Part shown: in pieces, positions 1 through 5,763 of the stretch
How the letters are laid out: the number at the start of each line of letters is the position of its first letter
How positions within the stretch are numbered: position 1 is the first letter of the stretch
Source of the DNA: JAYEHC01 sp964490635
Lineage (GTDB): Bacteria > Patescibacteriota > Minisyncoccia > JAHIHE01 > JAGLIN01
Reading direction: 5' to 3'
NCBI GenBank assembly: GCA_964490635.1
Contig: CAZBCK010000047.1
Location: 1 to 7,273 of the forward strand
DNA: 7,273 bases
Notes under the pieces: generated by a model
The model's database searches: none
Told to the model about the DNA's origin: nothing
Seen by the model: only the letters and a program-made list of their open reading frames with translations
Program-made: the position numbers and the translations under genes

Positions 1-1654
1 AAGACGCTTCTTTATATATATCGCTTCCCGATTCTTCCATTTCTGTTTCAATCCCAAGAGAAGTTTTATTCCAAAGATAAAATAATTCATTCTGTTCATC
101 TATGTTCAGTTCTTCTCTTGACGATAATGTTTCTTTTAATTCATTTAACAATTTTTCATCCAGTTTATTTTCTTTTAAATAAATATCTTTGATCAAACAA
201 TAAATCTTCTTCAGCTTATCATCAAAAAACAAATCTTCAGCTCCGGAAAAATTCTCTTCAAAAAGATGCGGATGGTTGATAATAAACCCCAGAAAGTTTT
301 CCTGAAGACGCAATTCTCTACTTTGAGTCTTTCCCTTTTTAGCATTTTCTTCATTTCTGTTTTGAAAATTTCTTTGGTCTTTTTTCATATCCCTCAAACT
401 CTCAATAAGAACCTTTTCGTCAGTCTCTAATTTTTCAGACAGGATCTGCAAATAATGCGCTTGTTCAATTTTATTGGAAATTTTAAATATGATTTCCAGA
501 AGCTCCTCGGCGATCTTTTTCTTGCCCTCAATTTCACTGGCGTCATATTTTGCGAACACGCTTTCAAAATAGAATTCCATAACTTGTTTTGGACTTTTGA
601 CAGCGTTTTTCCATAGTTCCGGATCGCTTTTTACACAATCAGCAGGATCTTTACCTTCAGGAACCATAATAACACTTACATTTATTCCCTCCCGCAACGC
701 CAGCTCTATTCCCCTATTCGCCGCTTTAATTCCGGCAGAATCCGTGTCAAATGAAAATGCAATATTATTTGTATATCTTTTTATAATCCGAAGCTGCTCC
801 AAAGTAAGCGCTGTCCCTGAAACGGCAACCGCGTTTTCAACTTCCGCCTGAAACGACGCGATCACATCCATATTTCCTTCCACTAATATACACAAGTCAT
901 TTTTTCTGATAGGAACTTTCGCTTTATCTAATCCGTATAAAATTCCACTCTTGTTATAAATAATAGTTTCTGGCGTGTTGATATATTTTGCCTGACTTTC
1001 GTCTTCGCCAGGCATAACACGAGAACTAAATCCAACTGTCTGCCCACTGATATTATTAATTGGAAACATTATCCTGCCACGAAATCTGTCATAATATCCG
1101 CCACGGTCTTTTTTTACCGTCATTCCCGCAGCAAAAATCTCATCTTCCTTATATCCCTTCTTTTTCAAAAACTTGCTTAGCAAGTCCCACGAATTCGGCG
1201 CGTAGCCAAGTTGGAATTTCTCTATTATCTCCTTTGAAAGTTTTCTGTTACGCAAATATTCATACGCTTTTTTACCAGTTTTTATTTTAACGCATTCTTC
1301 ATAAAATTTTCCAGAGACTTCAACAATTTCAAACAGACGACCTTTTTTGCCACTGTCTTTATAACTTACATTTTCAAGTTTTACTCCCGCTCTTTCAGCA
1401 AGCAATTTCAAAGCGTCGCGAAATTCCAAACCTTCTATTTTCATCACAAAAGTAAAAATATCCCCGCCTTCCCCGCACCCGAAACAATGCCACATCTGCC
1501 GTTCGGGACTGATTATAAACGAGGGAGTTTTTTCGTTATGAAACGGGCATTTCGCTTTCAAATTTCTGCCTGCCCGCTGTAATTGGAGATAGTTTGAAAC
1601 TACTTCTTCAATTCCCAACTTTGATTTAATTTCATCTACTGGAGAATATAACAT
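1..1654 (-). CDS. dnaG: DNA primase DnaG, C-terminal end cut off by the window edge
   Basis: This is the replicative primase, which makes RNA primers at the fork and works with the DnaB helicase. My own translation from the ATG at 1654 gives 551 residues with no stop before base 1. Bacterial DnaG is usually about 580-620 residues, so only the C-terminal tip should be missing. An N-terminal CHC2 zinc finger is visible (C36, H39, C57, C60, followed by GEGGD). The catalytic core follows, with RGRIMFPI and YINTPET. The Toprim domain has EGNMDV at 259-264 (E259) and the acidic DTDSAG at 303-308. Residues from about 350 on are charged and helical, as expected of the helicase-interaction region. No frameshift was found where I checked the frame. 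An in-frame GTG three codons upstream is an alternative start, but the ATG gives the usual family N-terminus (SPVDEIKS). There is no Shine-Dalgarno sequence. The gene lies 82 bp after the glmU-like gene on the same strand. Confidence 0.96.
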   Translation of the reverse strand, partial: MLYSPVDEIKSKLGIEEVVSNYLQLQRAGRNLKAKCPFHNEKTPSFIISPERQMWHCFGCGEGGDIFTFVMKIEGLEFRDALKLLAERAGVKLENVSYKDSGKKGRLFEIVEVSGKFYEECVKIKTGKKAYEYLRNRKLSKEIIEKFQLGYAPNSWDLLSKFLKKKGYKEDEIFAAGMTVKKDRGGYYDRFRGRIMFPINNISGQTVGFSSRVMPGEDESQAKYINTPETIIYNKSGILYGLDKAKVPIRKNDLCILVEGNMDVIASFQAEVENAVAVSGTALTLEQLRIIKRYTNNIAFSFDTDSAGIKAANRGIELALREGINVSVIMVPEGKDPADCVKSDPELWKNAVKSPKQVMEFYFESVFAKYDASEIEGKKKIAEELLEIIFKISNKIEQAHYLQILSEKLETDEKVLIESLRDMKKDQRNFQNRNEENAKKGKTQSRELRLQENFLGFIINHPHLFEENFSGAEDLFFDDKLKKIYCLIKDIYLKENKLDEKLLNELKETLSSREELNIDEQNELFYLWNKTSLGIETEMEESGSDIYKEAS

Positions 1655-1688
1655 AAAAAACACGATAAATAAATTATCCTGTTTTTAG

Positions 1689-1715
1689 ATTATCACTTTA
1701 ACTGACTTGGGTCAA
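1689..1715 (-). promoter_or_regulatory. Possible promoter for dnaG
   Basis: On the minus strand, TTGACC (1715-1710) could be a -35 box and GATAAT (1694-1689) a -10 box, with a 15-bp spacer that is slightly short. Transcription would start near 1682, leaving a leader of about 28 nt before the dnaG ATG. The site lies in the 82-bp gap after glmU, where I see no terminator. dnaG could therefore also be read through from upstream genes. The call rests only on consensus matching in AT-rich DNA. Confidence 0.3.
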
Positions 1716-1736
1716 ACAATAAAATTCTTAAATAAA

Positions 1737-2930
1737 TTATTTTATATCTCTTTTGATAATTTCTCCGGACAATATCTGAGAGTTGGGATTAATTTTAACT
1801 CCCGGACAAAAAGAAACATGAATTCCTGTTTTGCAGTTATCACCGACAATCACTCCAAGTTTTCTTTTGCCGCTGTCTTGGACAGTGTTGTTAACCAGTG
1901 TTTTAATGTTACCGTCGTCAAATCTTAAATTAGCGGTGATAGCTCCGGCTCCAAGATTACAATTATTTCCTATTACCGAATCACCAATATATGACAAATG
2001 CGCGATATTTGTATTGTCTCCAACAACTGAGCTTTTAATCTCAACCGCCTGTCCGATACGACAATTATCACCAATCACCACAGTTCCTCTTAAATAACAG
2101 TTGGGTCCGATTTTACAATTTTTGCCAACAATAATATTTCCTTCTATGTAAACACCTGATTTTACAACTGTCTCCGCACCGACCGTTAATTGCCCATTAA
2201 TTCTAACTCCTTCTTCTATTTTCCCTCTTTGGAAAAAGGGACTAGATGGATTTTTCAATAAATATTTATTCGCTTCTAATAAACTCCAAGGATAAGTGAT
2301 CGGTAGCCAATAATCCTTAACCGTAATGACTTTTATTTTTCTATCTTTGGCAAGCAGATTATAAGCGTCCGTCAGTTCGTATTCATTCCTCTGAGATAAA
2401 CCTATTTTATCCAAAACTTCAAAGATATCCTTGGTAAAAACAAAACAGCCGATATTTACCAAATCTGAAACAAATATTTTTGGTTTTTCAACAACCTCCA
2501 GAAAAATATTGTTTTTAATTTTTAAAACGCCGAAATTTTCCGGATTTTTGACTTTCGCCGCCAAAATAGCGTTATCATATTCCAGTAATTTTTCAATATC
2601 TCTCTTGCTATATAAGTCATCGCCGAACATTAAAATAAATTTCCCTTTAATGTTTTTTCCGACTTTTTTCAAGGCGTCGGCATTACCAAGTGGCTTGTCC
2701 TGAACAAGATATTTAATCTTCATTCCTCTAAATTCATTACCGACAAATTCTTTTATCATTTCCGCTTTATAACCGACAACGATATAAACCTTATTGACCA
2801 ATCCGACGAGCTGTTCCAAATTGTGCTCAATAATTGTTCTGCCCGCCACTTTCAAAAGCGGTTTTGGCTTGGTGAGCGTAAGCGGATAAGTCCTTGTTGA
2901 TTTTCCCGCGGCAAGAATTACAGCCTGCAT
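1737..2930 (-). CDS. glmU: GlmU-like bifunctional sugar-1-phosphate nucleotidylyltransferase/acetyltransferase
   Basis: The 397-residue protein has two domains. Residues 1-225 form an RmlA-type nucleotidyltransferase: LAAGKSTRTYPLT at the N-terminus, KPKPLL at 21-26, GDD at 103-105 for metal binding, VEKP at 147-150 and YPWSLLEAN at 213-221. Residues from about 243 to 385 form a left-handed beta-helix of hexapeptide repeats. This contains the GlmU-style acetyltransferase segment HLSYIGDSVIG at 311-321 (H311 is the likely catalytic histidine) and NLGAGAITAN at 325-334. Known proteins of this architecture, common in archaea and CPR bacteria, make UDP-GlcNAc from GlcN-1-P. The N-terminal motif is not the LAAGKGTRM...PKVLH form of classical GlmU, so substrate choice is inferred from the acetyltransferase motif and the mur neighbours. 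A dTDP- or UDP-glucose-type activity is the alternative. The ATG at 2930 gives the canonical N-terminus; no Shine-Dalgarno is seen. The interdomain linker carries an inserted palindromic repeat. Confidence 0.88.
   Translation of the reverse strand: MQAVILAAGKSTRTYPLTLTKPKPLLKVAGRTIIEHNLEQLVGLVNKVYIVVGYKAEMIKEFVGNEFRGMKIKYLVQDKPLGNADALKKVGKNIKGKFILMFGDDLYSKRDIEKLLEYDNAILAAKVKNPENFGVLKIKNNIFLEVVEKPKIFVSDLVNIGCFVFTKDIFEVLDKIGLSQRNEYELTDAYNLLAKDRKIKVITVKDYWLPITYPWSLLEANKYLLKNPSSPFFQRGKIEEGVRINGQLTVGAETVVKSGVYIEGNIIVGKNCKIGPNCYLRGTVVIGDNCRIGQAVEIKSSVVGDNTNIAHLSYIGDSVIGNNCNLGAGAITANLRFDDGNIKTLVNNTVQDSGKRKLGVIVGDNCKTGIHVSFCPGVKINPNSQILSGEIIKRDIK
2215..2246. repeat. Palindromic repeat inserted in frame in the glmU-like gene
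   Basis: A short inverted repeat lies inside the coding region. TCCCTCTTT (2222-2230) pairs with AAAAAGGGA (2233-2241) at 8 of 9 positions around a 2-nt loop, and outer arms TCTA (2215-2218) and TAGA (2243-2246) also pair. In the protein it covers most of residues 227-237, NPSSPFFQRGK, exactly between the nucleotidyltransferase and beta-helix domains. From memory, this sequence and its peptide resemble a dispersed palindromic repeat found in many bacterial genomes that encodes SPLFKGG-like peptides, comparable in behaviour to Rickettsia palindromic elements. That family assignment is unverified. The reading frame stays open through it. Confidence 0.6.
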
Positions 2931-2945
2931 ATTTTTATTCTTTAA

Positions 2946-3119
2946 TTAATTAGCACTTAAAAGCATTTTATATAATTCCTGATTTCTTGCTGTCAAACAT
3001 GTTTGTTTAATATTTTTATACTGAAATGGTTTTCCCTCTCTCGTCGTAACTATTGCGCCAGCCTTTTGAGCAATGACCGTTCCGCAACACATTGTTTGCC
3101 AAGATTTATTAAATTCATA
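2946..3119 (-). pseudogene. Remnant of an inositol monophosphatase-family gene (C-terminal part only)
   Basis: In the gap between the yvcK-like and glmU-like genes, an open frame on the minus strand encodes about 57 residues ending at TAA (2948-2946). It contains KSWQTMCCGTVIAQKAGAIV followed by TTREGKPFQYKN and LTARNQELYKMLL. This matches the layout of the C-terminal end of inositol monophosphatase-family enzymes (WDxAAGxLIxxEAGGxVTDxxGxP, then an A-x-N-x-x-L ending). The roughly 200 residues that should precede it are absent, because the intact yvcK-like gene lies immediately upstream. The metal-binding aspartate of the WD motif reads Q. A 5'-truncated, decayed gene is the simplest reading. 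A small expressed ORF from the ATG at 3092 (48 residues) cannot be excluded, nor can a relative such as a CysQ- or HisN-type phosphatase as the source. Confidence 0.55.
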
Positions 3120-3123
3120 TTTT

Positions 3124-4089
3124 TTACTTTTTCAACAATGATATTATTGATCTTACCAGTTTCTCCGGACTGTGAATGATCGGACCGTTCTTTTCCAATA
3201 TTTTTATCCCGATAAACTTCTCTTTATCTAAATTTTTATCAATTTTAACCAGATCCAGAATTCCCAACTCTTCTTTTTTAAATTCATCAATTCTTTCTCT
3301 TGGAGGAACTTCCGTATTGTAAATTACATAATCGAAATCACAACCCATATACTTTTCTGCTTCATTAACAAAATTCAGAACGGAAAAATTATTTGTTTCA
3401 CCAAATTTGGTCATTATATTGGAAACAAAAACTTTTTTGGCTTTCGTTTTTTGAAATGCTTCTTTCATTCCTTTCATCAACAAACAGGGAATTGATGAGG
3501 AATACAAATCTCCCGGACCGATGGTAATTAAATCTGCTTCAACAACTGCATCCAAAGACGGTTGATAAGCTTTTGCTTCCGGCTCTAAATAAACTTTTTT
3601 AATTTTCAAGTTAGGATCATGTTTTTTGGGAACATCTATTTCATCTTCTCCTTTTATTATCTTGCTATTCTCTAACTCTGCATAAATCTGGGTTTGTTCA
3701 ATTGTCGCCGGTAATACTTTGCCTTTTACTTCCATAAATTCACAAATAATTTCTAATACTTTATCATAATCATTCAAATTAGCTTCAAGTCCCGCAATAA
3801 AAGCATTGGCAAAATTATGTCCCTTATGACCTCCGTCAAAAACTTCTCTTCCAAATCTAAAAGTCCAAAGATCTTTCTTCCATTGAGCAGCTTCAGATAG
3901 AACCAGAATATGTCGGCGAATATCCCCGGGAGGCAAAACATTAAAATCTTTTCTAAGTTGTCCGGATGATCCGCCATTATCAACCATTGAGATTATTGAA
4001 ACAATATCTACCAAATATTTTTTCAATGGCATTAAAATTGCTCTTGGAATAGCATTTCCACCGCCAAAACAAACGATTTTTTTGTTCAT
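3124..4089 (-). CDS. yvcK: YvcK/CofD-like UDP-GlcNAc-binding regulatory protein
   Basis: The 321-residue protein has the usual length of the YvcK (gluconeogenesis factor) branch of the CofD-like family. Visible signatures in order are the nucleotide-binding GGGNA at 9-13, VDNGGSSGQLR at 36-46, LPPGDIRRH at 52-60, GHKGHNFANAF at 87-97, KVLPATIEQT at 124-133, ADLITIGPGDLYSSSIPCLL at 185-204 and NIMTKFGET at 224-232. YvcK proteins are cytoplasmic, bind UDP-GlcNAc and influence carbon flow and peptidoglycan synthesis. They are not the F420 enzyme CofD, and the F420 pathway is not represented here. It lies 107 bp after murG and directly before the IMPase-like remnant and glmU, which fits a role in sensing the UDP-GlcNAc pool. 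The ATG at 4089 puts the GGG loop at the expected distance; no Shine-Dalgarno is visible. Confidence 0.92.
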   Translation of the reverse strand: MNKKIVCFGGGNAIPRAILMPLKKYLVDIVSIISMVDNGGSSGQLRKDFNVLPPGDIRRHILVLSEAAQWKKDLWTFRFGREVFDGGHKGHNFANAFIAGLEANLNDYDKVLEIICEFMEVKGKVLPATIEQTQIYAELENSKIIKGEDEIDVPKKHDPNLKIKKVYLEPEAKAYQPSLDAVVEADLITIGPGDLYSSSIPCLLMKGMKEAFQKTKAKKVFVSNIMTKFGETNNFSVLNFVNEAEKYMGCDFDYVIYNTEVPPRERIDEFKKEELGILDLVKIDKNLDKEKFIGIKILEKNGPIIHSPEKLVRSIISLLKK

Positions 4090-4122
4090 AATTATTGTCT
4101 GATAGATTAATATCTTACTTAT

Positions 4123-4151
4123 AAAATACTATACTACTGAATTTTAGTCAA
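4123..4151 (-). promoter_or_regulatory. Possible promoter for the yvcK-like gene
   Basis: On the minus strand, TTGACT (4151-4146) and TATTTT (4128-4123) are separated by exactly 17 bp in the 107-bp gap after murG. Transcription would start near 4116, giving a leader of about 27 nt. The -35 match is good and the -10 is weaker. If real, yvcK and the genes after it can be transcribed independently of murG. This is a consensus match only. Confidence 0.4.
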
Positions 4152-4196
4152 AAACATCAAAGCAATTTGAAAATGTTAATTAAATACGCAATTTGC

Positions 4197-5318
4197 TTAT
4201 TTGATTGTATCTGACACTTTAATGATCTCTTCCGCAATCTTATAAGCAGCAATCTGGAGGGATGCCATTCCAGAAAGTTTTTGTTTCATTTGGTCTTGAA
4301 GATCTCTGTTAGATAATAATTTAAAAATAGCGTCAGCCAAATCTTGAGAATTATTAACAGTTTCGTCAATTGCCAAAGAAGCTTTTTTTTCAACAAAAAA
4401 TTTCGCGTTTTTAAACTGATGATTGCTCGCGGCAGTTGAAAAGGGAACTAAAATATTCAACTTTTTCAGAGAAACAATTTCCGCCAAACTGTTTGCCCCG
4501 GCGCGAGAGATAACAATATCAGCAACCGCATAAGCGTCTTTCATCTCTTTATTTAAATAAGGATACAGTCTATATCTTCCCTGATTCTTTAGATTAAAAC
4601 TACTGACTATGTTCTTTGTTTTATCATAATTTTTAATTCCGCACTGATGGATCACTTGGTATTTTTTAAGAAGTTCTGGCAGAATTTCCAGCGCCATTTC
4701 ATTTATTTTTCGCGCTCCCTGGCTTCCGCCAAAAATTAGGATAGTCGGCAAATCCGGAGACAGCTTAAAAAATTTAAGGGCATTTTCACGACTTCCCTGA
4801 ACAATATCGCTTCTGATCGGATTGCCCGTTAAAACAACTTTATTTTTATCAAAATATTTCTCCGTGACGGAAAAAGAGATAAGAATTTTAGAAGCAAAAC
4901 GAGCAATAATTTTATTTGCCAGACCCGGAACAATGTCAGATTCGTGAGTAACAATCGGAATTCTCAAAGTCCAAGCGGCAATTACCGGCGGAACACTGGC
5001 AAATCCGCCTTTGCTGAAAACAACATTTGGTTTGAATTTACGGATGTAACATAAAGATTGGATTGCGCCAATGGGAATCTTAAAAATATCTATTATATTC
5101 TCCAGCGAAAAATAGCGGCGGAGCTTTCCCGCTTTGATAATTTTGATTTTAATTCCAGCGTCGGAAATGTTTTTATTAAAACCGCTAGCAGGAGCAATAA
5201 GCAAAAACTCCGGCTTTTCTAATTTTCTTTCAGCGCTTATTTTTTTTAGCTCGGAAACGACTCCCAAAAGAGGAATCAGATGTCCGCCAGTTCCGCCGCC
5301 GGTTAATAATATTTTCAT
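4197..5318 (-). CDS. murG: MurG, lipid II-forming GlcNAc transferase
   Basis: MurG is a peripheral membrane GT-B glycosyltransferase. It moves GlcNAc from UDP-GlcNAc onto lipid I to make lipid II on the cytoplasmic face. The 373 residues are slightly longer than the common 350-365. The N-terminal glycine-rich loop GGGTGGH is at 7-13, the second G-loop FSKGGFASVPP at 101-111, and THESDIVPGLANKI at 124-137. GNPIRSDI is at 165-172. The C-terminal donor domain has GGSQGARKIN at 197-206 and SRAGANSLAE at 271-280, the UDP-GlcNAc-binding region. VPFSTAASNHQFKNA at 291-305 is the place where E. coli MurG has its HxDxxQ-like segment. The ATG at 5318 starts directly before the beta strand and G-loop, so it is well supported. 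The gene is divergent from murA, and only 25 bp separate its start from the inverted-repeat element. Confidence 0.97.
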   Translation of the reverse strand: MKILLTGGGTGGHLIPLLGVVSELKKISAERKLEKPEFLLIAPASGFNKNISDAGIKIKIIKAGKLRRYFSLENIIDIFKIPIGAIQSLCYIRKFKPNVVFSKGGFASVPPVIAAWTLRIPIVTHESDIVPGLANKIIARFASKILISFSVTEKYFDKNKVVLTGNPIRSDIVQGSRENALKFFKLSPDLPTILIFGGSQGARKINEMALEILPELLKKYQVIHQCGIKNYDKTKNIVSSFNLKNQGRYRLYPYLNKEMKDAYAVADIVISRAGANSLAEIVSLKKLNILVPFSTAASNHQFKNAKFFVEKKASLAIDETVNNSQDLADAIFKLLSNRDLQDQMKQKLSGMASLQIAAYKIAEEIIKVSDTIK

Positions 5319-5327
5319 ATAGTTAAA

Positions 5328-5355
5328 TTTATAGTATGTTCGGTGTCATTCTGAA
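5328..5355 (-). promoter_or_regulatory. Possible murG promoter with its -35 inside the repeat element
   Basis: On the minus strand, TATAAA (5333-5328) is a good -10 box. TTCAGA (5355-5350), 16 bp upstream, matches the -35 consensus at 4 of 6 positions and lies within the terminal inverted repeat of the 5344-5650 element. A start about 7 nt beyond the -10 would fall near 5321, leaving only about 3 nt before the murG ATG, so the message would be nearly leaderless. The -10 is the stronger half of the call. Confidence 0.33.
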
Positions 5356-5370
5356 CTTGTTTCAGAATCT
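5344..5370 (+). repeat. Left terminal inverted repeat of the element
   Basis: This 27-bp repeat is the exact reverse complement of 5624-5650. It is itself a hairpin: ATTCTGAA (5348-5355) and TTCAGAAT (5361-5368) pair perfectly around a 5-nt loop. Its outer end lies 25 bp from the murG start codon. Confidence 0.85.
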
Positions 5371-5433
5371 TCGTTATATTACATTTAATCAATCCTACAA
5401 ATCACTAAACACTGACAGTTCCATAGTCATAGT

Positions 5434-5462
5434 TGTTGGCTCCAGTCTCCTGACTAGAGCTC
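5434..5462 (+). repeat. TGTTGGCTCC hairpin module, copy 1
   Basis: The module begins TGTTGGCTCCA and, after the spacer GTCTCCTGAC, closes with TAGAGCT. The stem is imperfect in this copy, with one C/A mismatch and one G/T pair over 7 positions. The same module recurs at 5543-5572 (minus strand) and 7081-7110 (plus strand). After the stem, TTGTCAAAC resembles the sequence that follows the other copies, so the homologous unit is about 40-45 nt. Confidence 0.65.
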
Positions 5463-5542
5463 GTTGTCAAACTCCGCCAAACAATCCTACCGACTATATC
5501 CTTTATTTTACGCAGGCATAGTTACACTTTATGTTTGTACAA

Positions 5543-5572
5543 GGGACTCCATTCGGGAAAATGAAGCCAACA
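5543..5572 (-). repeat. TGTTGGCTCC hairpin module, copy 2 (inverted)
   Basis: Read on the minus strand it starts TGTTGGCTTCAT and closes ATGGAGTCCC, with a loop unlike that of copies 1 and 3. The 8-bp stem GGCTTCAT/ATGGAGTC keeps pairing with two G-U-type pairs when read on the minus strand, but would have A/C mismatches on the plus strand. It is followed by TTGTACAAAC, similar to copy 1. Confidence 0.6.
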
Positions 5573-5623
5573 GATATCCAAAAGTTTTGTGATTTATAGA
5601 TTCAATTAATCGTAAAAGAAAGT

Positions 5624-5650
5624 AGATTCTGAAACAAGTTCAGAATGACA
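5624..5650 (-). repeat. Right terminal inverted repeat of the element
   Basis: This is the exact 27-bp reverse complement of 5344-5370, with the same internal ATTCTGAA/TTCAGAAT hairpin. It lies about 25 bp upstream of the putative murA -35 box, so the element ends before that promoter. Confidence 0.85.
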
Positions 5651-5675
5651 GGATTCTTCTTGTTAATTTCTTTTC

Positions 5676-5704
5676 TTGCCATCAACCCAAATTTATTATA
5701 TCAT
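5676..5704 (+). promoter_or_regulatory. Possible murA promoter
   Basis: TTGCCA (5676-5681) and TATCAT (5699-5704) each match the sigma70-type consensus at 5 of 6 positions, and the spacer is 17 bp. A start near 5711 would give a leader of about 53 nt before the murA ATG. A TTGGCA nearer the gene has no usable -10 box. The site lies wholly outside the repeat element. Confidence 0.42.
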
Positions 5705-5763
5705 TAAATCGTTAAAAGCAAAGAGAATACTTTTGGCAACTTAATAATACAACAATTTATTAT

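Larger units (their letters stand above)
5344..5650. mobile_element. MITE-like foldback element between murG and murA
   Basis: The segment of about 307 bp is bounded by 27-bp inverted repeats that match without error (5344-5370 and 5624-5650). Inside these the two halves remain related as inverted copies: the left strand around 5380-5411 (ACATTTAATCAATCC, then AAATCAC and AAAC) aligns with the reverse complement of about 5580-5613 (ACGATTAATTGAATC, then AAATCAC and AAAC). Further in, a hairpin module occurs at 5434-5462 and again inverted at 5543-5572. The whole is therefore a long imperfect palindrome. It encodes no convincing protein, so if mobile it is non-autonomous. Target-site duplication is unclear: only GG adjoins both ends. 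The terminal sequence resembles widely dispersed TGTCATTCTGAA-type repeats in bacterial genomes, known from memory and not checked. Confidence 0.6.

Noticed and set aside
597..1290. Plus-strand ORFs of 84 and 76 codons
   Set aside because: They are antisense to dnaG, whose zinc finger and Toprim motifs are unambiguous, and their translations have no recognisable motif.
4162..4195. 8-bp direct repeat GCAATTTG (4162-4169 and 4188-4195) just after murG
   Set aside because: It is too short to mean anything in AT-rich intergenic DNA, and it has no stem or T-run to make a terminator.
5336..5521. Plus-strand ORF of 61 codons across the left half of the repeat element
   Set aside because: It starts next to the terminal repeat and reads through hairpin copy 1. 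The translation looks like no protein family, and the palindromic structure explains the sequence better.
5344..5650. Two or more repeat copies considered as a CRISPR array
   Set aside because: The copies are in inverted orientation, only two are exact, and there are no evenly spaced direct repeats or cas genes.
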